A DNA stretch of 64,000 nt from Notospermus geniculatus (taxonomy: Eukaryota; Nemertea; Pilidiophora; Heteronemertea; Lineidae), in the NCBI GenBank assembly GCA_002633025.1, contig NMRB01000594.1, forward strand, positions 163,333-227,332. The letters are read 5' to 3'. The position numbers and the translations under genes were made by a program. Below the pieces are notes generated by a model. It saw only the letters and a list, made by a program, of their open reading frames with translations. It was not told the origin of the DNA and did no database searches. The first letter of the stretch is position 1, and every line of letters begins with the position of its first letter. Of this stretch, positions 1 to 11,497 are shown piece after piece.

Positions 1-11
1 GTGTGTGTGTA

Positions 12-590
12 TAGCAAACTTTAGAATTGTGAAAATAATATTAATGATCATGAAAAAATCATGTCAACGTGAAAAACATCATATGCGCTAATCAGACGTT
101 GGATGGCGCTGCAACCGATTGCAGCGCCACCCAACGTCTTATTAGCACATAAGAAATTTTTCACGTTGACACTATGATTTTTTCAAGCACGTCTACTTTC
201 TGCGGATATAACGATGGGTGGTTATTTCCGCAGAATTAGACGTGCATGTTGTGAGAGTGAAGCAGACGTGCGTGTGTAGCATGTGTTTGGTGGTAGGGAA
301 AAATCACATGTCAACATGAAAAATATCATATGCGTTAATCAGACGTTGTGTGGCGCTGCAGTCAATGTATTCGTTTCTAAACACATGGCAGGGAGGAAAA
401 TATCAATGGCCACGAAAAAATCATTGGTCAACGTGAAAAAATTCTTATGCGCTAATAAGACGTTGAGTGGCGCTGCAATCGACTGCAGCGCCACCCAACG
501 TCTGATTAACGCATATGATATTTTTCTCGTTGACATATGATTTGTTCATGGCATTAATATTATCTTCACAATTCTAATGTTTGCTTCTAA
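12..590. repeat. Cluster of palindromic elements
   Basis: Two near-perfect palindromes of about 130-150 bp lie in tandem, centred near 117 and 482. Each reads GTCAACGTGAAAAA on the left, AGACGTTGG then TGGCGCTGCA near the centre, and the inverse on the right. A half copy lies at 300-360. The outer edges (12-60 and 535-585) are also inverted copies of each other, so the whole block can fold as one large hairpin. No protein is encoded; the short open frames here are by-products of the palindrome. Confidence 0.75.
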
Positions 591-1737
591 ACACGTCTAC
601 TTTTGTTTCACGCACGCTACACTCACGTCTTCGTCTGCTTCACTCGCACGACAAGCACGTTTAATTCTGCGGAAATAACCGCCCATAGGCGGGCTGCAGA
701 TGCTGCGTAACATCGAATGCGTGGCTTTATCTTTTCCTGGGTGGTTCGTCCGAGCACAACTGAAGGGAATCAGGGTGTGAATGCCAGGACGATATGGAGA
801 GAGTTGCAGAGACTGTTCGATCATGTGACATGATCAGACCTGTCCAGTGAGTGTCATTTTTTACATGTAAATAAGCAGCTCTTTATTCGCCTATCAAAAT
901 ATTCACGAAAAAACTGGAAGTCTGGTCCAGGCCACACTCCGCTGAATCTTTTCTTCACTGCTTCCGTTTATTAACTGCACGAACTAAACTTGAAACCAAG
1001 GCATGATCGATGCAAAACAGACGAACCCTGGGAATACGACGAACAGACCGCCGGCTGGCGATTGTTGTGCAGAACCAGAGCAAACCGGATCGAGTGAGGT
1101 TCGAGTAGACAGTGTCGAGTAGGCCTTTTTGGTGGCGATGGGGTCGCAGGTATCGGCTAGACACAAGGCTTGGCCTAGACAGATTTATGTGGCGCAGGCA
1201 TAGGCCGAGTTGAGAAAAGATAGACTATTTAGTGGCGGGTGTATGGATGCAAAGGCGGGCGAGCTAACTACTGCTGAACTCAACATTTTTTAGCTTGGAG
1301 GCATCAGCTGATCAGGTGAGTTGCTTCGGTAGGTAGCCAATTTTGCAATCGGAAGTTCGTCTAATCCCTCGTAAAGTATCAGAATTAATTCTGTACATGC
1401 ACAGCCGACGAGGTAAGTCAGTAATAACTGTGAGTAGGTCTATATACAATGTTTCACTGCACACCCATTATCCCATTGTCGACCTTGGCATGATTACTAT
1501 CATTCATTGAGGCCGATGGTCTGATGGTTGTGGTTGAGCATACAAAATACCGCTTTATTTGTATTGTAGGCCATGATGCAGCTGGGAGTCAATGATGGGG
1601 AGCCTATTTTGTGGCCTTTAAAAAGATGGCCAGCCTGTAGCCACGTTTTTGATGTTCCCATTGCGTGGGGAGGCAGCGCGGCGGAAAAATAAGATTTTTA
1701 GACCTCCTCGTAGACACTCATGCGTTTGACGCTGCAC
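591..1737. other. No gene seen
   Basis: No exon with a recognisable protein and plausible splice sites was found on either strand. Words seen in the neighbouring palindromes (ACGTCTAC, CTGCGGAAATAACC) recur at 590-700. TAGGCC-type words begin to appear here. Confidence 0.5.
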
Positions 1738-2687
1738 TAGAGAGGTTGCGCAACGGCCCAACTCCGACTTCAACTACGAGAATGAATTGCAGTCCGCTAT
1801 GGACATCCTTGATAAATACGATTTGATAGAAGTTTTTAATTCATCAAACACCATAAATTGAAGGGAGAACGATTTGGCCTTATAAATCGGACGTGCGGAT
1901 AAATAATGAATATTGAAGTCGTAATCCTAGTCGTTACGACTTGAAACACGAACTATTAATACTCTAGTTTCATCGATTTAAGACCGGTTCATTATAAGTG
2001 CCTGTGACCGCCCCCGTGCAGGACAGCGTGATTAGGCCCACGGTCTCTTGTTGTTCATTGGCGCACATTTTCTACTCGTGCTGGTGGGCTGAAAGTGACC
2101 CGTGGTTGTCAGTACGGATAAACAGATTGCTGTTTGTGGTTTAATCTGTGGCCGTGCGATTGATTGACTTTCCGTTGGGTTTTGTCGTTCGGGGACCATG
2201 ACGTAACAGGGTAATTCACAGAAATGTTCAACAAATAACACCCGTATAGGCCTACCGGTGGGCCTAGTTATCCGTGCTAGTCGTTATGCAAAACCCACGG
2301 TCAGTGAGTGCGGTAGGCCTACTCATTCGGCATCGGGCAGGCATTACTTAAGAATTGTGATGTAAAGTATAGCACAAAGGGGCAGGCAAGACGTCAATCA
2401 TACATGGTCAGCTCTATTCATGGATTCGAACCATGAGGTCAGAGTTATACAGAATGGGCGTGGCTTGAATATACAGAACCGGTCTTAAATCGATGAAACT
2501 AGAGTATATTTGCGATTTACGTGCACTTCCGATTACGAGTGAAAATTATTCTGCCACAAAAAAGTTATGGCATTTTACGATTTGCAAACGTCTATCAAAT
2601 CGTTTTTATCAAGGATGTCTACAGCGGACTGCAATTCATTCTGGTAGTAGAAGCCGGAGTAGGAAAGCTCCGCAACCTCTCTAATCG
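1738..2687. mobile_element. Fold-back element with arms of about 210-250 bp
   Basis: The left arm (1738 to about 1990) begins TAGAGAGGTTGCG and contains AGAATGAATTGCAGTCCGCT. The right arm (about 2476-2687) carries the inverse, ending CGCAACCTCTCTA. The inner arm ends pair as TAGTTTCATCGATTTAAGAC with its inverse near 2484-2503. The spacer of roughly 490 bp has no convincing coding sequence. This is the architecture of a non-autonomous long-TIR or fold-back DNA transposon; no clear target duplication was found at the edges. Confidence 0.7.
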
Positions 2688-2747
2688 CCGTCGCAGCTCC
2701 GTCTCTTCCTTTCCTGCAGCTTTTTGCCGGACAGGACACATGCTATC

Positions 2748-2880
2748 AGCGCACATTTTTGCGACGAAACTCAATGTGGTCCCGAATGTGGTAGGGGTAA
2801 AATCGACTGACCCAGCTGAATGACGAGTCGACAGCGTAGGGTCAGTCCTTCCGCATTGAGTTTTGCCGCAAATGTCCACT
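2748..2880. repeat. Palindromic MITE, copy 1 of a dispersed pair
   Basis: Degenerate palindrome whose ends pair as CACATTTTTGCGACGAAACTC and its inverse, with a core containing ATCGACTGACCC and GACGAGTCGACAGCG. A better preserved relative lies at 13747-13890. No coding potential. Confidence 0.65.
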
Positions 2881-3707
2881 TGGGCTAAAACCTTTCTTGC
2901 CATCAATACCAAGCACAGTATGGGACGTTTTGGAAACACATGATCAGGCCTACATATAAACATGCAGTATATATATTCTAATGAGGGCATAAATATGATA
3001 AAATCTCTTTGTTGATGAAGTGGCATGGTTAGACTTGCATCTGTCAGCGTTGAACATGTTGAAAGCGGGTAATGGGAAAGGAAACAATGTCCCGATTGAA
3101 AAGTGTCCGTAACTCTCGATGACTGATGGGACCCATCCTCGCACCCAGGGTCTTCACAACCAGCTTATTGAGGGAGGGTACGACCGTAAATGACCTGAGA
3201 TTCTCAGGATGGATGGGACCTGGCTAAAAGCGGGCAGCACACCAGGCGAGGTGAGGGCGTTATAGAAAGCGACCCGATCGCCAGCCACCGCAGACTGGAC
3301 GTTCGTTTTTAGCCAGCTTGGCCGCAAGGCCTAGCAGGGTTTGAGCCGATGACAGACTAGCGCAGGCCTATGCGGCGCGTCCTGCAGGCGTTCCACCAAT
3401 GAGATTCTTCGGTAGGTGTTTCGGTCCGTGTTACCGCCTCCCTGATTGGTTGAACGCTTCCCTACGCGCTGCTTACGCGCCAGACTATCACCGCCTTTTA
3501 ATATGCTGTGGTTGGGGGCATTGAGTGGTGGTCTGTCGTGCGTTAGTCCGTACGTCCGTAAATTTTGGTAATGGTTTGTTAGCACTGTAGCGCCTTTAGT
3601 TCTGGACGAATCTTTTTTGCCTTTGGTGGGTGTGTATATATGGCTGTATTTTGATAATGGTTTGAGTTATCGCGTTGAAGCTTTGTACAGGTATAGGCTA
3701 CCTCTAG

Positions 3708-4210
3708 ATTTTAGCAACTTACATCCAAAAATTCGGTGAAATCTGATCCTTGACTTTCCCACTAGGGGGCCAAAAGCAAAATCACTACAAATAATTAGTG
3801 CTACTTCTCCCTAAACCAAGAGGCAGATCTTTGTCAAATTTTTATCATTGGTGTATCTAATGAGGATAACATAAAGCCTGGCTTTTTAATTTGACCAACA
3901 TTTCAAGGTGACAGTTCATCTGAAATTATTACGAAGTTGGCACGTTCTGTTATGCTTACAGCTATTCCTTTGAAACTTCGCTAATAATATGTACGTATCT
4001 AGGCTATAGCAATTCACAGACGAAATTTCTGTGAAATCTGATTCCTAATTTTGCCAGTAGGAGGCCAAAACAAAAAATACATAAAGTGTTATTTCTCCCT
4101 AACAAAGGGACCGATCTTCATCAAATTTTTATAGTGGGTATATTTAATAATGATGATACATTGATTTGACCTACTTTTGGAGGTTGCAAGGGTCAAAGAT
4201 GAAAAAAATG
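3708..4210. repeat. Direct repeat pair, units of about 200-290 bp
   Basis: Two diverged copies of one sequence follow each other: 3735-3925 and 4028-4200. Both carry AAATCTGAT, then a GGCCAAAA block, then ATTTCTCCCTAA or CTTCTCCCTAA, GATCTT.RTCAAATTTTTAT and a T-rich tail with TTTGACC. Either an old tandem duplication or two insertions of one dispersed repeat. Confidence 0.6.
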
Positions 4211-6460
4211 CAAATCGGTGACGAGCAATCGCCTTCCCCTCGCCCGCTTTACAAACAACTCAAAGCAAAAAGTCGGTCACATTTTAATCGTTCGTATTAC
4301 ACGCTTCCCGGGGTCGTTTCATGGCAAATGATATGCTTACCTGGTTAGGTGTGCGCTATCAGCTTGCGGATTCTATGCCATTCCGTTCAAGGCTCTCTTC
4401 AGTCTGGGTCCGTCAACAACTCTTGGAAAACAATACAATCATGAATGTAGGCCAATAACAACTAAAAAAAATGTTCATAATGCTCGAAATAATTCAGTCT
4501 ACTGTGGCCTAAATCAAGAAGTTATTGACGATAATCGACAGCTTGATATTACTAGAATTAACTGGTTGTTCACGCACTAGGTTTTGACTTTGACCGCACC
4601 ACTCTTCTTGATTTCCCATGGATCAGCGACATTCACCTTTCTGCACCAGGATGATTTAGGTTGATTGCGTCTGCACAGCTTTTCTTCTCTTCTCGCCGCA
4701 GGTAAATGCTTGCAACAGGTCAACGAAGTGCCATCCATACCAGACGTTCGTTTTAGCATGCTTCGTAGCTCTTCTCATTGTTTCAGCGGTTTGTCTTCCT
4801 CTGGTTTTTCCAGCTTTTTGGCCTCGTCATGAACATGAACGGCTCAGGAGATGGGCTCGACCTTGGACGGACATGGCCTCTCCCTCCCCGTCTGAGTTCA
4901 GCATCCAAACGATTTATATTTATCATACTAGAATGTCTTTTATTACTCAGACACGGCGAGAACAAGAAGTCTGCTGCAACAACACATAACTCATCGCCGA
5001 CGTTGGACAAAAGGTATGTAAATGGCTCGAAACTGTACCAGATTTCAAAGATACTTCGGTATTTTCCGACGGATGTATGACGGAAAGACCCGAAGTGTTA
5101 CGAATGGTCCATGACCAAGCCATGTTCTCAGGATGTGACCAAGCCATCGAAACTGGTTGTGGATGTGCGCGTATTGCGGTGTTCGTAATCTGCGCGCTAG
5201 AGCGTCATGCGTGATGTGCGGAAACGAAAACACGCATCCTTAGGGCCTACGTCATTCTGGCGTAGATATTGGCTTATCAATGGTAAAGACCACAGATATT
5301 TTCCATCCAGCGGGCCATCCAGTTGTTTTAGGCTTAGCCTAGAGAAAGACCAGCGGTTTCTCTTCAATCCCACGCTGTGTCCTATCGTCATCAAAGCCGG
5401 GGCAGCGAGAGGATGAAGGGATTTGCAATGAGCCCTGTGCTCAGGGGGGTAAAACAGTGATCGATTTTTTTTAAACAATTTTTTTCATCATTCGATGGAC
5501 TGTATCAATACTCTTGCCTGAGGAAGAACTGAAGGTTCGAAATGCATTGTGTAGTGGAAATTCCTATGGATCTCTCGGATTACATATACATGTATCATAA
5601 AGTTACATATTCTGCTGTGAATGATTTGCAGAATATTACATTCGATTTGAACTCTACCTGACCCCAACGTGTGCTTGTAATACATGCACATTTAAATGTA
5701 TAGGCCTAAATGATCAGCAAACATCGAGGGGTGTGCGACTTCCTCATCAACAATCCTAGGACGTTCTCCTCTGATACACCGGTGTAACAGAATCTAATAC
5801 CCCTAAAGCAATGCGCGAAAAAATCCGAGTTTTTTTGCAATGTTTGCAGACCAGTGCGGAATACAGCACGCAAACGCAATGTTATTAAAAAGGATTTCGT
5901 TAATACCGGTTGGCTGTGGCATTGGCAAATCTGGCCAAAGCCAGTCAGTGCCGACCCTCGATGTTCGGTGTAGGCCTATAGTCCGGCTTATGTGGGAAAA
6001 ACAATCCATGGCCATAGCTTTGTGGAAGTTAAGTGGAACCTTATAATGTACCTCTGCCGAACGTGTTGAAGCAGACTTCAAGTCTTGCCCCCCCCCCCCC
6101 TGGGGTTGAAAATTGCTCGCCGATTCGAGTTTTGTATTGGGGACATTCTTATGATAGTACAAGTAAAGTCGTCTCGGCCGAATTACGCAAATTTTCGACC
6201 CCAACCGGGTGTAATAGCAGAGATCCCATGAGCTGGATCCTAAATGGATTCGTAGTTATAATAAAGAAACCATGAAAAAACAGGAAGGACATAGGAGACA
6301 TTCTTATGAGGATTTACGTCAGCACTGTCATCGATCACCGATTTGCCTGATTTCTTCGCATTATACAATTACAGAACATCTAGGTCAAACAATGTATTGA
6401 TCACCATTGGTTCTGCTGATGTTTTCTACAACAGCCAACGCCTTACGTATAAAATACATC
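4211..6460. other. No gene seen; low-complexity and short inverted repeats
   Basis: A poly-C tract lies at about 6089-6101. Short inverted repeats are present, for example GGGGTTGAAAATTGC near 6103 against the inverse at 6188-6206. Open frames of up to 133 codons exist on both strands, but none shows a recognisable domain or sensible splice context. Confidence 0.45.
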
Positions 6461-6464
6461 GTGA

Positions 6465-6635
6465 TAGTTGGATATACCGGTAATAAAAGGAGTCGACCCC
6501 AACCGGGGTCTTCTTCAGGCTGGCACTTTTCAGTCGAGCTACCAGAAGTGTAAATTTCTGGAGGACGACTCCTTTTATTATATCATTTTGTGTGTCGCCT
6601 TTTGTGCTCTATTTTTTGTGATACCGGTAGTTGGA
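6465..6635. repeat. Short palindromic repeat
   Basis: AAAAGGAGTCGACCCC near 6485 pairs with GGACGACTCCTTTT near 6562-6575, and TAGTTGGATATACCGGTA near 6465 pairs with TACCGGTAGTTGGATA-like sequence near 6621. It looks like a small decayed hairpin element. Confidence 0.5.
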
Positions 6636-6910
6636 TATAGTATATATATTGATTATATATCATACACATGATTGCATTTATTGCTTTCGTATTTGCTGTG
6701 CCCGACACGGACCGTTTCACAAAACCGCCATACAAATATTTGCGACGCGTAAGTTGACTGACTACGTGTTTTGGCCCAGTGGTCTGGGTTGTTCAAAACA
6801 CCGTTTGTGCTATTTTGGCGTCATCTCTAACGTGGCGTTAAAGGGGCAGCCGCACTGTGTTCCTTCCCTATCCCGCGTTACGGGAGACCTCTATTGTCAA
6901 TATAGTCTAT

Positions 6911-7029
6911 AGAGTTTTCGCAAAGCCCCGAAACGCCAACGCGAACGTCTATCCTTTTGTTCGGTGCTCTGTTGTGGCATCGAACAATGGATTTGGCGTT
7001 GGCGTTTCGGGGGCTTTGCGAAAACTCCC
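6911..7029. repeat. Palindromic MITE
   Basis: The left end AGAGTTTTCGCAAAGCCCCG and following AAACGCCAACGC pair almost perfectly with GCGTTGGCGTTTCGG and GGGCTTTGCGAAAACTCC on the right. A small inner hairpin (TTGTTCG / CGAACAA) sits in the loop. Length about 120 bp. Confidence 0.8.
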
Positions 7030-7605
7030 TAATGTTGTCAAACTACCGCTTATCATTATTATCAACCTCGCCCCATGTAGAGTCACGTTCTTTCCCAGGA
7101 TATCCACGTATGCATTGCATTGTAATTATACATTCTCCAACACTGGGGCGAAGGGAAAAACTACGGTATTGGAGAATGACGCACTCACCGCCGGTGGCGC
7201 CGCCTGTTGGCCAAAAGGGCAATATCGTGGCCCTTCGCCAAATATAGCACCATAGTGAAAAATGCTGTTTTGAACAACTGAGCCGTGGCCTAGAAGCTTC
7301 TCCTAATAAAGTACGTACGTACTTATGTTCTGCACTGCATTCGTCCATTTTGTTGTACAACATCCTAAAGTGGCATTCACCCCCCCCCCCACGTTTATAT
7401 TATCATGGGCCTATTATATTCATGCCTTCAACCAAAAATTGTGTCAACGAAGCTCAATCAAAACGAACGTCTTCTTACTTTCAGTTCAGCGGCGACCAAC
7501 TTACGGTCTGAGAACACATACTTCTGCCTAAAAGAGGACTCGGGGATATCAGAAATATACCGTCAGGCGAGCGACTGGCTTATGAATTTCTAAATTTCTG
7601 GTGAC

Positions 7606-9369
7606 ATGGTGTGCATGAAGGCAAAAAGTAGCCAGCAGTGGCGGGATATTTTCAGACCACACTGGGGATGGATGGTCGTCATTGCTGCGTTCGTGAGCAA
7701 TTTTCTCGCTGTTGGGTTGAGCAACTCGTCGGGGCTGTACTACTCAGAATGGATGGACTATTTCCACGCGAGCAGTGCGATGACGTCGTGGGTAGGATCA
7801 CTGAACATTGGGCTTCTGTGCCTCGCAGGTGAGATATTTACTGGGAATAAAATGCAATTCTGAGGTTAAGATTTACTGTCGGATATTATTTGAATGTTAT
7901 TCTATACCATCTGGCTTTTGCAGGGCCGCTTGCCAGTTTTTTAGTCGCACGATTCGGCGACAGGAAAGTAGTGATAGCAGGAGGATTACTGGCTACGACG
8001 GGGCTGGTGGCGTCGTCATTCGTTGAGGACGTGCATGTCCTGATGGTCACTTACGGTGTTATGACAGGTGGGTAGTAATTTCGGCGAGTATGGGGCTCTT
8101 TCCACGCAGGCATCCGAAGTCCCGTTATGTGCGGTTCTAGCCTAGCTGGCAGTAGACGTGTCCTTTTTTATTCGCAACGATTAAATTTTAGGCTTGGGCA
8201 AGTGACGAGCATGACGATTAAATCCTCGACTTCGAAAAAGTCCATAGGACTTTGCTGTATGGACATTTTTCAACAACCCAATACAGGGCAAGCTCACACC
8301 CGGCACACGCCGGCGCATCCTGCATCTTGACATTACTAATACTTTCTTGTTTATCTTTTCAGGAGTTGGTTTCGCTGCCTGCTTCAATTCCATGGCCACC
8401 GTCCCGCTGTTTTTCTTCTCTACCGAAAGTGCCGGTCTTGCCATTGGCCTAGCGATGAGTGGCGGGGGCTGCGGATCGTTCATCATGCCACTTCTAATCC
8501 AGTATCTACTGTCCACGTTCGGTTGGAAAGGCTCCCTACTGATTCTCGGTGGACTCGTCCTGAACATCAGCGTCTGCGGCGCATTGCTACGGCCTCCTTC
8601 GACTCCAGAAGCGGAGCCCCCACCTCCGGGGGCGCGCCGTTTGAGGCGCAGGAGCTCAGTTATCAAAGTCAGTTTGCTGAAAAACTGCTCATTTCTGTTG
8701 TTCATCCTACATCAGACTCTTTTTACCATCGGATTATCTGTTGTATACGTCCATGTTTCTTCTGTGATAGAGATCCTTACAGGTGAGGAGCGCTTTCACT
8801 GCCATTTGGCCTTAACTATGATAGGTGTCGCAAACTTTTTCGGCCGAATCATTCAGGGTGGACTAGGTGGCTTAAAATGTGTGAACGTGATGAGTCAGTA
8901 TTTGATGTCATACCTCATTGTTGGGGTTGTTCTTTTGATTTTTCCGTCCATACCATATTTCCCGGTCCTTATATTCCTCTGTGGTGTATTCGGATTCTGC
9001 ACCGCGCCCTATGCAACCCTGGTGCAGCTGATATCAGTGAAAATAGTCGGTTTACAAAACCTCAAAGTTGCCTACAGTATGTTCCTTTTTATGTGTGGTG
9101 TTGGTCTCCTTGTTGGCGCCCCCTTAGCGGGTCTCTTGTACGATCTCACTGAAAAATACGGTACGTCCATGTACTTCGGTGGAACATCTGTGATTATGTG
9201 TGTGGTTGTGATGCTTAAACCTTGGTACGAGGACATACGCTTTCGACTTGCCAACAAAATGCGACCAGCAACTTTTACCAGCGTTGAAATCATACCAAAA
9301 GAGAAAACTGATGTGATAATAGTCAGCACAGGAGCCATGATGGAAGAAGAAATTGTCTCAATGTTGTAA
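7606..9369 (+). CDS. SLC16-like monocarboxylate transporter (MFS)
   Basis: Exons 7606-7828, 7924-8067 and 8363-9369 join with phase-1 introns bounded by GT..AG and give a protein of about 457 residues. The N-terminus reads RPHWGWMVVIAAFVSNFLAVG, the first membrane segment with the W-G-W signature of monocarboxylate transporters. Exon 2 carries the MFS loop motif ARFGDRKVVIAGG. Exon 3 starts GVGFAACFNSMATVPLFFF and contains FSTESAGLAIGLAMSGGGCG, the position of the second conserved MCT motif. It then has a cytoplasmic loop with a PPSTPEAEPPPPGARR stretch and about six further membrane segments. Length and order fit the SLC16 family (12 TM, plasma membrane, proton-linked carboxylate or related substrates), but the substrate cannot be read from the sequence. 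The start is the first ATG before the family-typical WGW segment; an upstream non-coding exon is possible. Confidence 0.85.
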
Positions 9370-9754
9370 ATTTGTGGTTTGTCTTTTACTGTAACGGCGA
9401 AAATACTCTCAATGCGCCGTAGGGACAGGAACGCGTTCTCATGACGGACGACAGGAGCACATCAGCTCGCCACTGAACTTCGTATCGACGGCTCTCCACC
9501 ATCTCGGTTGCTGCGGGATTTCTCGTACGCAAAATACTACATGTGCATGTATTTGGTAGGCAAATTCGTATTTTGGACCAATTACATGTCTTGGTTTGCC
9601 TACCAGATAAGTGAAATGTCCGTAAAAACAAGACGGTGGAGGAGGGGGGGGGGCAATGATAGAGTCCGTCNGTCCGTCATGACAAAGCCAAAGAACGGCG
9701 CTAAAACGACGGCCGCCGTTCGATTCTTGACCGATCAGAGTGTGTTACGTTATG
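9370..9754. other. Downstream of SLC16-like gene; single N at 9671
   Basis: No gene. A poly-G tract precedes a single N at 9671, which is flanked by the same seven bases on both sides (GTCCGTC N GTCCGTC). This suggests two contigs were joined with a short unmerged overlap. Confidence 0.5.
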
Positions 9755-9885
9755 GTCAGGTCGGGTTTACATGGAGGTATACGGTATATGGACACGCGGA
9801 CGAACAATGGCCTAACAAAGGGTTCATAACCTTTGTTCGCCCGCGTGTCCGTATACCGCATATCTTGATGTAAACTCGGCCTTAG
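9755..9885. repeat. Palindromic MITE, first of a tandem pair
   Basis: GGGTTTACATGGAGGTATACGG on the left pairs with the inverse ending GATGTAAACTCGGCCTTA, with a central hairpin around GAACAATGG and ACCTTTGTTCG. It abuts a second, related palindrome. Confidence 0.8.
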
Positions 9886-10018
9886 GCCGGGTTCACATAG
9901 AGCTACACGGTACAAGGATATGCGGGAGAACAATGGCTTCACAAAGGGTTCGTGACAATGAAACCTTTGTTTGCAAGCCGTGTCCGTGTAGGTGTAGCTC
10001 TATGTGAACCTGGCCTTA
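9885..10018. repeat. Palindromic MITE, second of a tandem pair
   Basis: GGCCGGGTTCACATAGAGCT and following ACACGG pair with the inverse TGTAGCTCTATGTGAACCTGGCC. The core again has GAACAATGG and ACCTTTGTTTGC, so both palindromes belong to one family. The hairpin at 29397-29566 has a similar TTCACACTG-type end. Confidence 0.8.
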
Positions 10019-10030
10019 TGGATACGTTAT

Positions 10031-11496
10031 GTGTAGTTCGAGCTAGTATAGTGTAGTAGTAGTGTAGTAGATCCAGGTATTATAAAGGTCTATGTCTACA
10101 AAATTGTGTAATTTTTCCCACATTCAGAGCCACAGCAGCATGTTGGACAAATGTTGTCTAGTGTACAGGGGAAAGGTTAATATGTTGTTCAAATGTTGTT
10201 GTCAAAAGATCGTGTTGCTCAGGTTTTTAAATGTTGGAAAAAAAGAGGTTTTCAAGTGTTGAAAAAACGTTGCCAGTACACGCAGCTAAATGTGGAATGC
10301 CTCTCAGTGAATCTCGTCCACAATCTACATGTATTGTCTTTCACTCCATTCCAAGTGCATCTTAACAAATTTTAACAATCTTTACGGGGTAGTGGTTGTT
10401 GTGCTAGGGACGGAAGGCGGTTATGCCGGCTTATATATTACATGTATAATATGTGTCATGTAGATAAGAGATAAATGAATTTATTTAGAGGTAACACTGA
10501 TGCATATACTCAATTCTTTAAACTTCGATACTTTATCGAGACATCATTCAGGTGAAACTGTAAATAAACTACGTTACATTATTTCTCTTATTTCTTCATT
10601 CAATCCCTGGATAATAAGGCCTACTAGATTTATGCAAAGTTATGAAAGAATGGTCGGCCAACCGCGAAAAGCGAACATACAAGTTTAAAAAAACAATAAG
10701 CTGAACATTGATTCCCGTCTGCATATTCGCTGACAGTACAAGAAACACTAAAACCTTTTCTTCTTTGACAAAGGCAGACCACTTTTCCCCGCACTACTTC
10801 GAGACGACAATTGGTTTTCTAGGTCAGAAATGGTACGTTTCAGACCGGATATCTCCCGCTCGTACTCTGACTTCGCGTGCTGCAGTTTCTTCCTAAAGAT
10901 CTCCTGATTGGAGGACGCTGCGGCGCTCTGCTGCACCCGATTGGTCTGTTTTTGAAGCTTTAGGAGCTTGGCGTCGTACTGAAATCGGAAAGGAACTGAT
11001 TAGGCCTACCATGGTGGCGACTATAAAAATCCTGATTTTTTTCTCGCGGTTGATGTCACCCGGATTTGTCACAATTTATCCAATCATCAATCTCTGCACA
11101 GCGCCGCCGTCTAAAGCTGTGATCACTGGCAGGCTGACTTCGACGTGCTCTGGTTAAACTTCGTAAAGGAGACAGGATGCGACCAACAACCCTGACTAGC
11201 CTGTAGCGCTAACAAATTCGAAGCGCATGAAAATAACGGCCATTGCCTACCTCAAGTCGAAGTTTCACTTTCTCAGAATGAATTTCTTTCTCGATCTCAG
11301 CTATTCTGTCCTCTAAACGTTTGATCTCTTTTATTTTATCTTCGATTCCACGCTCGTATGTCGCCTTGTCAGCGGCAGCTAAAATGAGCAAACAAAAATC
11401 GGGGGTATTTTTGGAAGAGGCTGCTCAATGATGTCATTTTGAATTCGCACATTGCCATCCACACTGGAAGGAGCTTTGAAACTATGTGATGTGGAN
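10031..11496. repeat. First copy of a 1.4 kb segment duplicated around a single N
   Basis: From GTGTAGTTCGAGCTAGTAT to AACTATGTGATGTGGA this segment matches 11498-12888 closely, with small indels and substitutions. It ends exactly at the single N at 11497, and the second copy begins exactly after it. It contains the last two exons of the minus-strand coiled-coil gene. The most likely explanation is two allelic contigs placed in tandem, not a biological duplication. Confidence 0.8.
10748..11378 (-). pseudogene. Duplicate terminal exons of coiled-coil gene (probable allelic copy)
   Basis: On the minus strand, 11251-11378 (128 nt) and 10748-10978 (231 nt, with stop) repeat the exons at 12645-12772 and 12205-12435. 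Lengths, phases and splice sites are the same. Translations are nearly identical (for example IKRLEDRIAEIEKEI here, IKRLEERIAEIEKEI in the other copy), ending SKKKRF. The preceding exons of the gene exist only once, upstream of the other copy. I call this a probable haplotype copy made by assembly. If the duplication is real, it would be a partial 3' duplication without its own promoter or first exons. Confidence 0.7.
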
Positions 11497-11497
11497 G

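Noticed and set aside
2619-3026. 135-codon minus-strand frame
   Set aside because: It covers the right arm of a fold-back element and a palindromic MITE; no domain.
8181-8705. 174-codon frame on minus strand
   Set aside because: Antisense shadow of exon 3 of the SLC16-like gene; no domain.
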